64,000 bases of DNA from Akkermansiaceae bacterium (GCA_024233005.1 JACKQE010000001.1:806001-870000), one strand, 5' to 3'. Positions 33,196-42,924 are shown, counted from the stretch's first letter. Translations and numbers: made by a program. The notes: a model not told the origin generated them from the letters alone.

Positions 33196-35136
33196 ATGGA
33201 AATGCGCCCGGCCTCATGCCGTCGGCGCCGGGGAGGATTGGCTCCGGCTGCCGACCTTCTTGCCGCACCCGCAGGGCGGTGGTGCTTTTCTGCGGCCATT
33301 TTTGGGCTTTCCCTTCTTCTCAGTGGCTGCACCCCGGGGATCTACCATACCTTTGCTGACCGGGAGACCCGGATTTTGCTGGGATCCAAAGCGGCCAGAG
33401 TTCCAAACATCGAGGGTGACCTGTCCATCGAGACTCCCGCCCCGGCGAATCTTGAGCAGTTGAAGCGGCGGATGTACGACGTGGAATTCTTTGGGAAACA
33501 CAATGGAGCGGAAAAAGGAGCCCGCATCGTGACATTGGATGACTCCCTGGAACTCGCCATCCATCTCAACCGGGAATACCGCGATCGCAAGGAACAGCTC
33601 TATCTGCAAGCCCTGGACCTGACGCTGATCCGGCATGAATTCACGCCCATCCTTCATGCCACCAGTGAGGTTGCCGTGCAGAGCGATACCCGCACCGGTG
33701 CGGAAATCCTCCCTGTCAAGGCAGTGAAAACGCCCCCGCCGGAGGCCACGAAGGCCGCGACCGATACCACTGCCTCCTCCACCGGGAGTGACGCCACCAC
33801 GGGAAGTGATACGGCCTCCTCCAGTAGCACGACCACCACCGCCACCGTCAGCAAACCTTTCACCGCGACCAAGAAGGCCACCACCGAAGTTGCGGCCGTC
33901 CAAAAAACCATCAATGGCATTGTCGTCACCAACACTCAGACCAGGACCTCTTCCCTGGGATTTACCATGTTGCAGCGGACTGGGGCCCGTCTTGCGGTTG
34001 ATTTCACCGAGGATTTCCTGGGGTTCATCACCGGCACCCGGAATGTCAGCAATTCCGCTCTCGCGGTGACCTTGACGCAGCCGATCCTGAGGGGCGGCGG
34101 CTACAAGGCCACCATGGAAAATCTGACCCAGGCCGAGCGCGAAATGCTCTACAGCCTCCGCGATTTCTCCAACTACCGGCGGGAATTCATCGTGGGCATT
34201 GTCGAGCGCTACTACAACATCCTGCAGGCGCGGGCCGAGGTCCGGAACAATTGGGTCAGTTATCAGGGGTTTCAGAAGGTCGTGGAAAGCGAGGAGGCCC
34301 TTTCCAACGAGGGGCGCCGCACTCTGACGCAGTTGGGGCTTCTCCGGCAAGCCCTGCTCAACGCCGAAGCTGTTTGGGTCCGGTCGGCGCTGGATTACGA
34401 AGCTCAAGTGGACCAATTCAAGATCGAACTCAACCTGCCGTTCAACGAACGGATCGTCCTTGATGAGGGGGAACTGGACAAATTGAAAATCGAGAACGTG
34501 GGTCTCGATCGGGAGCAGGCGGTCAAGGTTGCCCTGACCTCCCGTCCAGACATTCAGACCACCGGGGACCGGATCGAGGATGCAGAACGCAAAATTGAAG
34601 TGGCTAAAGTGAATCTCCTCCCCGGTCTGGACATGAACGTGACCTGGGATGTGGTCAATCCTCCCGGGGTCAATCGCCCCCAGTTGGATTTCCGACGTCG
34701 CAGACTCACCAGTGGTCTGGCGGTGGATCTGCCACTGGACCGCAAGCAGGAACGCAATGAATATCAAGCGGCTCTGGTGACTCTGGATCGAACCAAGCGC
34801 GAGCAGTCCTTGGCGGTGGACAATGTCAGCCTGCAGATCCACAATGACTGGCGGGCTCTCGAACTCGCCAAGCGCACCTTCGAAATTGCCGTGCAGGGCG
34901 TCAAACTGGCCGAGCGCCGTCTGGAAGAACAGAAGCTGCTTTTCGAAATCAACAAGGGTGAGGCGCGGGACCTGGTTGAAGCGCAAACCGATCTGGTTCA
35001 GTCCCTTAACGCACAAAGTTCCGCCATGATCGCTCACACGTTGGCGCGTTTACGTCTCTGGCGGGACATGGGTATCCTGTTTATCAGTAAGGATGGGCAT
35101 TGGGAGAAAAAGTTGATGGAGGAAGGACGTGAGTAA
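33196..35136 (+). CDS. TolC-family outer-membrane lipoprotein, efflux/export channel
   Basis: 646 residues from the ATG at 33196 (MEMRPASCRRRRGG); an in-frame start upstream at 33115 lacks a signal. A lipobox LLLSGC precedes the mature part. Two OEP repeats occupy the remainder, with long helices (for example AEREMLYSLRDFSNYRREFIVG and KRTFEIAVQGVKLAERRLEEQKLLFEINKGEARDLVEAQ). Unusual is a low-complexity Thr/Ser/Ala-rich insert at about residues 180-250 (33740-33950), probably surface-exposed. It is the first gene of a three-gene export operon and overlaps the adaptor gene by eight bases. Confidence 0.87.
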   Translation: MEMRPASCRRRRGGLAPAADLLAAPAGRWCFSAAIFGLSLLLSGCTPGIYHTFADRETRILLGSKAARVPNIEGDLSIETPAPANLEQLKRRMYDVEFFGKHNGAEKGARIVTLDDSLELAIHLNREYRDRKEQLYLQALDLTLIRHEFTPILHATSEVAVQSDTRTGAEILPVKAVKTPPPEATKAATDTTASSTGSDATTGSDTASSSSTTTTATVSKPFTATKKATTEVAAVQKTINGIVVTNTQTRTSSLGFTMLQRTGARLAVDFTEDFLGFITGTRNVSNSALAVTLTQPILRGGGYKATMENLTQAEREMLYSLRDFSNYRREFIVGIVERYYNILQARAEVRNNWVSYQGFQKVVESEEALSNEGRRTLTQLGLLRQALLNAEAVWVRSALDYEAQVDQFKIELNLPFNERIVLDEGELDKLKIENVGLDREQAVKVALTSRPDIQTTGDRIEDAERKIEVAKVNLLPGLDMNVTWDVVNPPGVNRPQLDFRRRRLTSGLAVDLPLDRKQERNEYQAALVTLDRTKREQSLAVDNVSLQIHNDWRALELAKRTFEIAVQGVKLAERRLEEQKLLFEINKGEARDLVEAQTDLVQSLNAQSSAMIAHTLARLRLWRDMGILFISKDGHWEKKLMEEGRE

Positions 35137-36937
35137 AAAGTTGATCATCATCGTTTTGTTCTGCGCCTTCGCCGGTTTTGGTTACCGCCAATGGTCAGTC
35201 AGGGACAAGGCCGCCACCACGAACAGCGACATTCCGTTGTATGAAGCGGAGAAGGGAACGCTGGTCATTGACGTGATGGAGGGGGGCAACATTCATGCCC
35301 TGGATTATTTGGAGGTCAAAAGCTCGATCAAACTGACCGCGGGAACCAAGATTCTGGATATCATTGATGAAGGTTACGAGGTGACGGATGATGATGTGAA
35401 AACGGGCAAAGTGCTCGTCAAGCTGGACCAGTCCGGACTGGAAGAGCAGATCGTCGACCACGACGTGGAGTTTCAGGAAACGCAGGCATCCTACGCCGAA
35501 TCCAAGCAGAACCTCGACATTGAATACGGCACCCAGCGGAGCAAAGAAAAGCTCCTGCGTCAGACCGTGCGTTTCGCCCTCCTTGATTTCCAGAAATTTG
35601 TCGGGGAGAAAGCCGCCCGCGAAGTGCTCCTGAACCTGAAGATGCCTTATGATTCGGAAAGTTTGGAGCAATATGAATTGACGGCCGACAAGGACATCAA
35701 GGAAAAGTTCAACGCGGCCAAGGTGCTCGCCGATAATACCGAGGCTGCTCTCAATGAGAAGGGCAGCGCCGACAAGGCTTCCCATGAAAGCCAGGCCTCC
35801 GGAGTGGACTTTAGCTCTTACTTGGAAGGCGATCGTCTGGGGGAAGGTGTCGCTGAACAAAATATCCGCAAGCTTCGCGATGCGGCTCTTCTCTCCAAAC
35901 AGGAACTCTCTCTCGCCGAGGAGTCCGTCGCCGGTGCCAAACGACTTCGTGACCGAGAGTTCATCACCAAGTCCTCCTATGAAAATGAGCTGGTGAGTTT
36001 GGAGAAAGCCAAATTGGCCCTCAAAACGGCTGAAACTGAACTGGATCTGTTCACCCATTATGAATTTCCCAAAGAGAGTGAAAAAATGCTTTCGGCCTAT
36101 GAGGAGGCCCTGCTTGAGCTTCTCCGGCAGAAGCGTGAAGGCATGGCGGTGATCGCGAGGGCTGAAGCAAAGTTCCAGGCCGTGAAGCGGCGCTACGAAC
36201 TGCAGATGAAAAAGCGCGAGGATCTGGAGTCCCAACTCGCCAGTTGCACCATCCGAGCCGAGCGGCCGGGTTTGGTGGCCTACGGCGGTGCCAAAAACGA
36301 TTACTATTCCTCCCGTTACTATGAATCCATCGAGCAGGGTGCCACGCTGAAGCTGGGCCAGCCCATCATCACGATTCCCAACATGGCCCGTCTTGCGGTC
36401 GATGTGGACATCCACGAGTCCCACATTAAAAAGATCAAATCCGGCCAGTCCGCCAGGGTCACAGTGGATGCCGTGCCGGGGCGGGAACTTTTCGGCAAGG
36501 TCACCAAAGTGGCGGTGTTGCCGGACTCCAACGCCTCGCGCTACAATCCCTCGCTCAAGGTGTATCCCGCGACAATCGAGATCGAGGGCGAGCACGATTG
36601 GTTGAAGCCCGGCATGACCGCGAAGGTGGAGATTATTGTCAACCAGTTGGCCGATGTGCTTTACATTCCAGTGCAGGCGGTTTTCTTTGAGAACGACGCC
36701 CACTTTGTGCACGTTCAGCAGGACGGGGTTCCGGTGAAAAAGAGAATCGATATCGGGGAACACAACGACCAGTTCATCGAAGTGCGGACCGGTATTGATG
36801 CCGGGGATGTGGTCTGGCTGTCCATGCCGGAAGGCTACAAGCCTGCCGCCAAAGGCAACGAGAAGGGCAAGGTGGAAGCTCCGCCAGCCCAGCTCTCGGA
36901 TGAGGGTTCTGCGGCCCGCAAAGTGAAGGAGGCCTGA
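35129..36937 (+). CDS. HlyD/MacA-type periplasmic adaptor protein
   Basis: 602 residues with a GTG start at 35129, eight bases before the TolC-like stop. One N-terminal membrane anchor (KLIIIVLFCAFAGFGYRQW) precedes a split biotinyl-lipoyl-like domain, a very long coiled-coil hairpin (about residues 110-370, for example LSLAEESVAGAKRLRDREFITKSSYENELVSLEKAKLALK), then the beta-barrel (GQSARVTVDAVPGRELFGKVTKVAVLPDS) and membrane-proximal domain (VQAVFFENDAHFVHVQQDGVPVKKRIDIGEH). It would bridge an inner-membrane transporter to the TolC-like channel. Longer than MacA (about 370) because of the extended hairpin. Confidence 0.88.
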   Translation: MSKKLIIIVLFCAFAGFGYRQWSVRDKAATTNSDIPLYEAEKGTLVIDVMEGGNIHALDYLEVKSSIKLTAGTKILDIIDEGYEVTDDDVKTGKVLVKLDQSGLEEQIVDHDVEFQETQASYAESKQNLDIEYGTQRSKEKLLRQTVRFALLDFQKFVGEKAAREVLLNLKMPYDSESLEQYELTADKDIKEKFNAAKVLADNTEAALNEKGSADKASHESQASGVDFSSYLEGDRLGEGVAEQNIRKLRDAALLSKQELSLAEESVAGAKRLRDREFITKSSYENELVSLEKAKLALKTAETELDLFTHYEFPKESEKMLSAYEEALLELLRQKREGMAVIARAEAKFQAVKRRYELQMKKREDLESQLASCTIRAERPGLVAYGGAKNDYYSSRYYESIEQGATLKLGQPIITIPNMARLAVDVDIHESHIKKIKSGQSARVTVDAVPGRELFGKVTKVAVLPDSNASRYNPSLKVYPATIEIEGEHDWLKPGMTAKVEIIVNQLADVLYIPVQAVFFENDAHFVHVQQDGVPVKKRIDIGEHNDQFIEVRTGIDAGDVVWLSMPEGYKPAAKGNEKGKVEAPPAQLSDEGSAARKVKEA

Positions 36938-36974
36938 TCCACGGATGGATCCGCCGGGCGGCGTTGCAACAGGC

Positions 36975-37664
36975 ATGGATGTGGTGCCCATCATCGAATT
37001 GAGGGACGTGACGAAGCGCTACCTCATGGGATCCATCGTTGTGGAGGCATTGCGGGGCATTTCCCTCAAAGTCATGCCCGGCGATTATATCAGCATTCTT
37101 GGTCCCTCCGGCTGTGGCAAATCAACCCTGCTCAACATCCTCGGTTGTCTCGATCAGCCCACCGAGGGCGCCTATCTACTCGAGGGGCATGATGTCTCAC
37201 ATCTCGACGATGACCTGCTGTCCCAAGTCCGGGGCAAACGGTTGGGGTTCATTTTTCAGAGTTACAATCTCATCCAGCAACTCACCGTGGTGGAGAACAT
37301 TGAAGTCCCTCTCTATTATCAGGGCGTCCCGGAGCGCGAAAGCCGCCGGATTGCCGAAGGTCTGGCCCAGCAGGTGGGGTTGGGGGAGCGACTCGACCAC
37401 AAGCCGACGGAACTCTCTGGGGGGCAGCAGCAGCGTGTCGCCATTGCCAGGGCCTTGTCCAATGACCCGGCCGTCATTCTCGCTGATGAAGCCACGGGCA
37501 ATCTCGACTCCAAATCGGGAGGCGACATCCTCCGGATCTTCGACGAGCTTAATGAAGCGGGCAAGACCCTCATCATGATCACCCATGACGAGAAAATGGC
37601 CGAGCGAACCCCCCGGGTCATCCGTCTGCGGGACGGCGAAGTGGTCTTTGACGAGCGGAAATAA
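36975..37664 (+). CDS. ABC transporter ATP-binding protein of the MacB/LolD class
   Basis: 229 residues from the ATG at 36975 (MDVVPIIELRDVTKRY); an ATG at 36945 would add ten unconserved residues. Walker A GPSGCGKST (43-51), Q-loop in FIFQSYNLIQQLTVVENIEVPLYY, signature LSGGQQQRVAIARAL, Walker B VILADEATGNLDS and H-loop ITHD are all intact. This is the ATPase of a MacB- or LolCDE-type complex. The matching FtsX-type permease is not next door: after the gene comes a terminator and the convergent rpmB gene. The permease must be encoded elsewhere. Confidence 0.9.
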   Translation: MDVVPIIELRDVTKRYLMGSIVVEALRGISLKVMPGDYISILGPSGCGKSTLLNILGCLDQPTEGAYLLEGHDVSHLDDDLLSQVRGKRLGFIFQSYNLIQQLTVVENIEVPLYYQGVPERESRRIAEGLAQQVGLGERLDHKPTELSGGQQQRVAIARALSNDPAVILADEATGNLDSKSGGDILRIFDELNEAGKTLIMITHDEKMAERTPRVIRLRDGEVVFDERK

Positions 37665-37703
37665 AGGGGCTGTCCCAGTCCTTCGACTGGAGCAAGCGGC
37701 CAC

Positions 37704-37736
37704 AAAAAAACCGGCCTTCCGTGGGAAAGCCGGATT
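37704..37736. terminator. Bidirectional terminator between the ABC ATPase and rpmB
   Basis: Seven As (37704-37710), then the arms ccggccttcc and gaaagccgg around gtgg, then four Ts. It fits a terminator for the minus-strand rpmB gene in particular, and for the ABC operon from the other side. Confidence 0.75.
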
Positions 37737-37771
37737 TTGCCTATCGGGACCGCTCGGCGATCCCGCCCGAA

Positions 37772-38035
37772 TCAGATCAATCCGGCTTCCTTCAGGGTTT
37801 TGAAGGCTCCGTTTTTGGAGATCGTCTTGAGTCCGCGGGCACTGACCTTGACACGGACAAAGCGGTTCTCCTCGGGCACCCAGATGCGCTTGCTCTGAAG
37901 GTTCGGCTTGAACTGACGGTTGACGCACTTCGTCACGTGACGGCCGACCCCGCCTTTTTTCTTGGCCAAACCGCTACGGCTGATTCTGCGGCCGGCGGTG
38001 ACCCGGGCTCCGGTGATGCTGCAAACTCTGGACAT
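37772..38035 (-). CDS. rpmB: 50S ribosomal protein L28
   Basis: 87 residues. MSRVCSITGARVTAGRRISRSGLAKKK is a standard L28 start, and the middle QFKPNLQSKRIWVPEENRFVRVKVSARGLKTI is diagnostic. The Cys positions of zinc-type L28 are not present as a full set. It stands alone, in convergent orientation to the export operon. Confidence 0.97.
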   Translation of the reverse strand: MSRVCSITGARVTAGRRISRSGLAKKKGGVGRHVTKCVNRQFKPNLQSKRIWVPEENRFVRVKVSARGLKTISKNGAFKTLKEAGLI

Positions 38036-38209
38036 GGGTAAAACTTTCCGTGTGTGTTTCGAAGGGCGGGTAATTTCGGCGGAATGTGGCCCCGGTCAAG
38101 TAAATTTCTGGGCAGGGGGTGCCAAGCCTCCCGGGCTGGGCAATTCAGAGCGCGGGGAATTTGCCCTCCTTGCGTAGAGACGAGTCAGGATTCCCGCCCA
38201 GCCTGCGTT

Positions 38210-38764
38210 ATGATAGGCACCGTGCCCCTCTCCCAAGAAGACATCGTTCGCACTTTGCTCTCCGCCCGTCCCAGGCTCTCGGCCTCCATTTGGGTCATGC
38301 TCCGCGACTCCCAATCGGCCGAGGACATCTTTCAGAATGTTTCCGTGAAAGCCTTGACCAAGGGCGCCATCTTTGAACATGAGGGGGCTCTCCTCTCCTG
38401 GGCGCACATCACAGCCCGGCGGGAGGCTCTCGATTTCCTCCGAAAACGTCGCCCCGAGTCCTTGCTCGACCATGATGTGCTCGAGATTCTCGACACGGAA
38501 TGGCGGCTCGAAGGGCACCTTGCCTCCGGCGGCCGCATGGAGGCCCTTCAGGACTGTTTGGAGAAGATGCCGGACCATGCCCGCAGGCTTTTGGAACTCC
38601 GTTATTTTGAAGGGCATTCCTGTTTGGAGGTCGCCGAGAAGCTGGGGCTGGGCATCGATGCCGTCTACCAGCGGCTTTCCCGTCTGCACCGCGCTCTCAA
38701 AGACTGCATTGAACAAAAATTGAACCCCGGGGGAGAACCTCCCCATCCTTCTCCAGTCTCATGA
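38210..38764 (+). CDS. ECF-type RNA polymerase sigma factor of the PVC Rhodopirellula-type group
   Basis: 184 residues from the ATG at 38210; longer in-frame upstream starts run through non-coding DNA. Region 2 is ASIWVMLRDSQSAEDIFQNVSVKAL and region 4 is LLELRYFEGHSCLEVAEKLGLGIDAVYQRLSRLHRAL. The pattern of an ECF factor followed directly by an anti-sigma/FecR gene (ATGA overlap at 38761-38764) is common in Planctomycetes and Verrucomicrobia near cytochrome and sulfatase loci. It may control the genes to the right, which is inference. Confidence 0.88.
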   Translation: MIGTVPLSQEDIVRTLLSARPRLSASIWVMLRDSQSAEDIFQNVSVKALTKGAIFEHEGALLSWAHITARREALDFLRKRRPESLLDHDVLEILDTEWRLEGHLASGGRMEALQDCLEKMPDHARRLLELRYFEGHSCLEVAEKLGLGIDAVYQRLSRLHRALKDCIEQKLNPGGEPPHPSPVS

Positions 38765-40083
38765 AACTGACCGCTTCTGAGGAGCAGGAAATGGAAATCC
38801 TGCGCCATCTTGATGACAGGCTGCCTCCGGAACGCCTGAAAAGGCTCAATGAGGTCCTGAGGGGGGATGCTTCCGCCCGCCATTCTCTGCGCGAGATTGC
38901 CGACCAGGCAGTGGCCCTGGGGGATCTCGCCCGAACTCGGGCCTTGCGGAATCCTTCTCCGTTGGCGCCCTTTCCCCGTTCCGGAGGCGGGTGGGGAAGA
39001 CGATCTTTCGTCTGGGCCGCCGTGGGGGTCTTGGGACTTTTTCTGGCTCTCACGCTGGGCCGCCAAGTGGGCCGTCACCAACCGGATGTCATCTGTTTGG
39101 TAGCGGTCCAGGGCGTGGTGACTTGGAGCGCCCCCAACGGTGTCCCCCGGACCGGATTAAAGACCGATGATCGCCTTCCCGGAGGCACCCTTTTGGTGGA
39201 AGGAGAAGGCTCCTCGGTCCAATTCAGGTTCAGTGATGGAACCCTGATCCATCTCGTGGGGGATGCCGAGCTTTCGTATTCCGAGCAGCATCAGAAACGG
39301 CTCTGGCTGAGCCGGGGAGCATTTTCTGCGGAAGTCAGTCCCCAGGCTCCCGGCCGTCCCATGCTGGTCCGCACCGCGACGGCCGAAGCCGAGGTTGTGG
39401 GAACGGTTTTCAGCCTTTCTTCCCGCCCCGATGACACGGTTCTCAACGTGGAGGAAGGTCTCGTCAAGCTGAGGCGCCTCTCTGATGGCAACACCGTGGA
39501 GGTCCCTGCTCTCAGTTCCGCCGTGGCGTCCGTGGACCCCTCCACCACGCTGGCTCCTGCCGCGACACCGTCCCCGGTCGATGCGTGGACGTTCGATTTT
39601 GAGACCACCGCTCCGCCCCGCGTTTGGCGCGGCATTTGGCAGGCTCCCACGCCGGAGGCGGCCGGCAGGATGGTCGCGAGTCCCTATATTGCAGGAAGGA
39701 AAGGCAATAGCCAAAAAATTACGCATTATGGCATTTCCCTCCGCACAGCCTATCTGGATCCGGCTCTAACCCTTCAGGCTTACGAGGAAAGCGTGTTTCG
39801 ATTCCGCTTGCGCTGTGACCGGCCCGGCCCCCTGCAGGTCATGCTTTTCACGTCGCTGCCTGGAGGAGGATACGGGGGGAATTATGAATACAAAACCGGT
39901 GCAAAGAGTTTCCATCCCCGGGACGATGGCTGGTTCGACTTTGAAGTGCCATTGGCGGCGTTCTCTCCTCTGTCACCGAATCATCCTTCGCCAAGCGGAA
40001 ACATTCTCAATGGGGTCATGATTTCGTCTTTCACCAAGGATGTCGCCCTCTCTCTTGCCCGTTTTGAACTCAGCCCCAATTGA
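38761..40083 (+). CDS. FecR-domain transmembrane regulator (anti-sigma type)
   Basis: 440 residues. The N-terminal 80 residues form a short cytosolic anti-sigma-like part (EILRHLDDRLPPERLKRLNEVL), one membrane helix spans about 80-100 (SFVWAAVGVLGLFLALTL), then a FecR domain (RTGLKTDDRLPGGTLLVEGEGSSVQFRFSDGTLIHLVGDAELSY and VVGTVFSLS). The C-terminal 170 residues, starting WTFDFETTAPPRVWRGIWQ, look like a beta-sandwich carbohydrate- or ligand-binding domain. It would hold the sigma factor until a periplasmic ligand is sensed. Start overlaps the sigma stop by four bases. Confidence 0.87.
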   Translation: MKLTASEEQEMEILRHLDDRLPPERLKRLNEVLRGDASARHSLREIADQAVALGDLARTRALRNPSPLAPFPRSGGGWGRRSFVWAAVGVLGLFLALTLGRQVGRHQPDVICLVAVQGVVTWSAPNGVPRTGLKTDDRLPGGTLLVEGEGSSVQFRFSDGTLIHLVGDAELSYSEQHQKRLWLSRGAFSAEVSPQAPGRPMLVRTATAEAEVVGTVFSLSSRPDDTVLNVEEGLVKLRRLSDGNTVEVPALSSAVASVDPSTTLAPAATPSPVDAWTFDFETTAPPRVWRGIWQAPTPEAAGRMVASPYIAGRKGNSQKITHYGISLRTAYLDPALTLQAYEESVFRFRLRCDRPGPLQVMLFTSLPGGGYGGNYEYKTGAKSFHPRDDGWFDFEVPLAAFSPLSPNHPSPSGNILNGVMISSFTKDVALSLARFELSPN

Positions 40084-40221
40084 TTCCGGCATTCCCCCAT
40101 GGGAACGATGGTACGTTCCTGTGGGGATCGGATGGGTGGCTTGGAATCCTTTTCTGGCTGGGCTGCTGTCCCGGATCCAGGACCAGAACCTTGCCTCTAT
40201 TCTCCTGAGCAACCCGGCCGC

Positions 40222-42633
40222 TCAAAGCGTGGTGACCCTTCTGGGCACGATTTTTTCCGGGGAGGATTGCTCCGGACGCGGATCGTGCCAACGTCGTTTG
40301 GCCTCCGGCTTTCTGGCATCGAGCCAACTGCCCAAACGCAGTCGGAGCGCGTCCAGGGCCGTTGCGGTCTCCTTTCCATAGCGTGCTGTTCCGGCATCGC
40401 TTTCGCTGCGTTTTTGCAACGCCCCTCTGAGTCCGTCTTCCCCCAGCAGGGAGGCTCCCACCGTGGCGCGGTCTTTGCCGGAGAGGGCGCAATACAAGGT
40501 GAGGTATTCTGTCAACTGCTGTCCGGCACGGAAAGCCTTGAGCCTGATGCTGGGAATGGGGCCGGCGGGGGTGGGATAAAGGAGGGCCAGTGGGTCCGGT
40601 TCAAGCCACGACTTGTCGTTTCCAATGGTCTGCCACGGCACGACGCCATCCCCGCCAAGGGCCCAGGTTTCCACACACCACGCTGCCGGCATGGCGTTGG
40701 AGGTTCCAGGGGGATTGGCGGAGCCATACATGTAAACGAGGTTGCCCAGTCTCCGGGCCCTTTCGAAGATCCGCTCATGGTAGTTCCGCAGAGTGCCACT
40801 GATCACTTCGGTCGTGGCGATGCCGTCGAGGAGGTCTCGTTGCCATTCGGGGCGCGAAATGTCGACCCGGAAGGTCAGGGCGGGGCCTGTAATCCCGGAA
40901 ACTCCCGCCCAAAATTCGCTGCCAAAACGCCGCAGCGCCCAGAAATCCTGGGTGTTCACCGGCTCGTCAAAAATCCAGGGCGCGGAGCAGGCATCCCACC
41001 GGTTTCCCCGGTCTCGTTTGAAGTACACTTTGTTGTTCAGATAAAACTCGAAAATCGTGTCGCTCCAGCCGTGCTCTGCCAGATGCGATGCGAATCCGCG
41101 GGCTGCCGAGCGGAATTCCTCCCAGTAGGCCTCATCGTAGGCGTTCTCGATCCAGTAGCCGCCCCGGAAATGACGCTCATGATCCATCGGCCAGTTTTCA
41201 TTGAATGGCAGGTAAAAGGCCTCCACCGGGACCCCTTCCCGGCGCAGCCCCCGAAAGGCGGTTCCCTCGAACAGGCTGCCAAAACGGGCATCCCATGCGG
41301 ACCAGTCCCACCCGCTGCCGTCCTTCTTTCGCACGGGCACGGCCTCGGTATCGACTTTCCCGGTCCACCCGTAGCGGAGTTGGTTCAGGGTGGTCCGGTG
41401 CTCATGCGCTAGCCGAAACCAAGGCGTCTCCTCCTCATCAGGCAGGTTGTAGCAGTTCATCTGCGGAATGAAGGACAGCTGGTCGGGTAGGGTAAAATCC
41501 CAGATCGTCAACCGGATTTCCACAGGCTGGTCCCCTGTCTGCAGTTGGAAAGTTCGGAGGCCGGAGACGGCGTAATTCTTGACATACAACTCCACAAAGG
41601 TTCCGCCTCCCTGGATCGGAGCACCCTCGAATCCGAGTGGAACCAGAGGATCGATCTGACCGCCCACTCGAGGAGTGGCAAAGAGGGAGATTTCGACATC
41701 CTCCGGGGCGGTGAGGTGGATCGAATCAGGGGCGACGGAGTCGAGGAGAAAGCCGATCGCTTCCCCCCGCGCGGCATGAAAATGGAGCGTTCGCAGCGGT
41801 TCTCCAAAAAGATCCCGAAAGGCTGGCGGCGCTGGAGGGGCGGAGTGGTTGTCGGACGGAGGAAGGGCCGGTAATGGGAACGGTTGGTCCCGGATCGCGG
41901 AGGACGGAGGTTTTGTCGACGATGGTCCGGGCGTTGTTGTCGAGGACGCCCCCAGCCAGAGTGTGAAGTAAGGGGCGCGGGAACGGTTGCTGTCTTTGCT
42001 GGCAAAAAAGCGGTTGGGCTGGTGATGGTAGTCAAGGTGGTTGCCGACGCGGGTGTATTCGTTGCCGACGTCGTCGATGACGAAGAAGCCATGCCCGGAT
42101 CCGTCAATGCGGGCTTGGACGACCGCCGGATCGATCGGGATCACCTGCCATCCTTCGGCATCGCGGGGACCCGCGTCGCCAAGGCCCCAGACCGAGCCTC
42201 CGCGGCCCAACACCACCCCGGTAATGTCCGGTCCGTCGCCCGACCAGTGTCGACGACCATTTTCGGCCCAAAGAAAGCTGCTCACCCCGGGCGAGCGGTC
42301 ATACCCGTTGCCGGATCCTTCCACCCATTCATCGGCGATGGTCGATACCGTGACCCGGCCGAGCAGCTCTGGACCTTCCGCGCGGAGATGGAGTTGTGCC
42401 TTGACCACCCGGCGCCCCTGAAAGGGCGAGGGGTCAAAATCGATCAGAAAAAATTCCTGGATTCCCTTGAGTTTGAGTTTGGGGGAGCCACCGTTGTTGC
42501 CCTCGCGTTCTGCCTCCACCGCGGCGGAAATCCACGCGTCCCGGCTCGTCTCCACTCGGATCAGGGTTGCTTCCTGGGCCGTCAGACTGTGCAGGGAGAC
42601 CAATGTTGGCAGCAGTAAAATGGGAAATCTCAT
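40222..42633 (-). CDS. Secreted DUF4091 (glycoside-hydrolase-like) protein
   Basis: 803 residues from the ATG at 42633 (MRFPILLLPTLVSLHSLTAQEA), which gives a Sec signal peptide; the frame upstream is unconvincing. The N-terminal part is a DNRLRE-type beta-sandwich (VRVETSRDAWISA..., LKGIQEFFLIDFD). A TIM-barrel-like central part with acidic residues (YLPFNENWPMDHERHF) follows, then the DUF4091 signature toward the C terminus (GDGVVPWQTIG, PIPSIRLKAFRAGQQLTEYLTLY). DUF4091 proteins are presumed glycosidases of bacterial polysaccharide loci. It faces the FecR gene tail to tail. Confidence 0.8.
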   Translation of the reverse strand: MRFPILLLPTLVSLHSLTAQEATLIRVETSRDAWISAAVEAEREGNNGGSPKLKLKGIQEFFLIDFDPSPFQGRRVVKAQLHLRAEGPELLGRVTVSTIADEWVEGSGNGYDRSPGVSSFLWAENGRRHWSGDGPDITGVVLGRGGSVWGLGDAGPRDAEGWQVIPIDPAVVQARIDGSGHGFFVIDDVGNEYTRVGNHLDYHHQPNRFFASKDSNRSRAPYFTLWLGASSTTTPGPSSTKPPSSAIRDQPFPLPALPPSDNHSAPPAPPAFRDLFGEPLRTLHFHAARGEAIGFLLDSVAPDSIHLTAPEDVEISLFATPRVGGQIDPLVPLGFEGAPIQGGGTFVELYVKNYAVSGLRTFQLQTGDQPVEIRLTIWDFTLPDQLSFIPQMNCYNLPDEEETPWFRLAHEHRTTLNQLRYGWTGKVDTEAVPVRKKDGSGWDWSAWDARFGSLFEGTAFRGLRREGVPVEAFYLPFNENWPMDHERHFRGGYWIENAYDEAYWEEFRSAARGFASHLAEHGWSDTIFEFYLNNKVYFKRDRGNRWDACSAPWIFDEPVNTQDFWALRRFGSEFWAGVSGITGPALTFRVDISRPEWQRDLLDGIATTEVISGTLRNYHERIFERARRLGNLVYMYGSANPPGTSNAMPAAWCVETWALGGDGVVPWQTIGNDKSWLEPDPLALLYPTPAGPIPSIRLKAFRAGQQLTEYLTLYCALSGKDRATVGASLLGEDGLRGALQKRSESDAGTARYGKETATALDALRLRLGSWLDARKPEAKRRWHDPRPEQSSPEKIVPRRVTTL

Positions 42634-42924
42634 GGGATTTTGATCATGGAGATGAGGATAGATCCGGTCAAGTCCGCGCCTCAGTCTCGTGACTTTCACC
42701 TTCTTTTGTCTTGCCCCCTGAAAAGCCAGTGTTTCCATCAATCGAGTGCGGCTGTTTCGGCTCCTCGTGGTTACCATCCGCCACCGGTTTTTTTTGAAGT
42801 CAACCCTTCATTCTGTGATATGGAAGTGTTCCGTTGACAGGGAAGGTCATATGGGCTCACCATGGTTGAGCCAAAGGTGCCCTTCCTTTTCCTTGGGTCC
42901 TAAGCTAATCAAGGATGTCCCATC

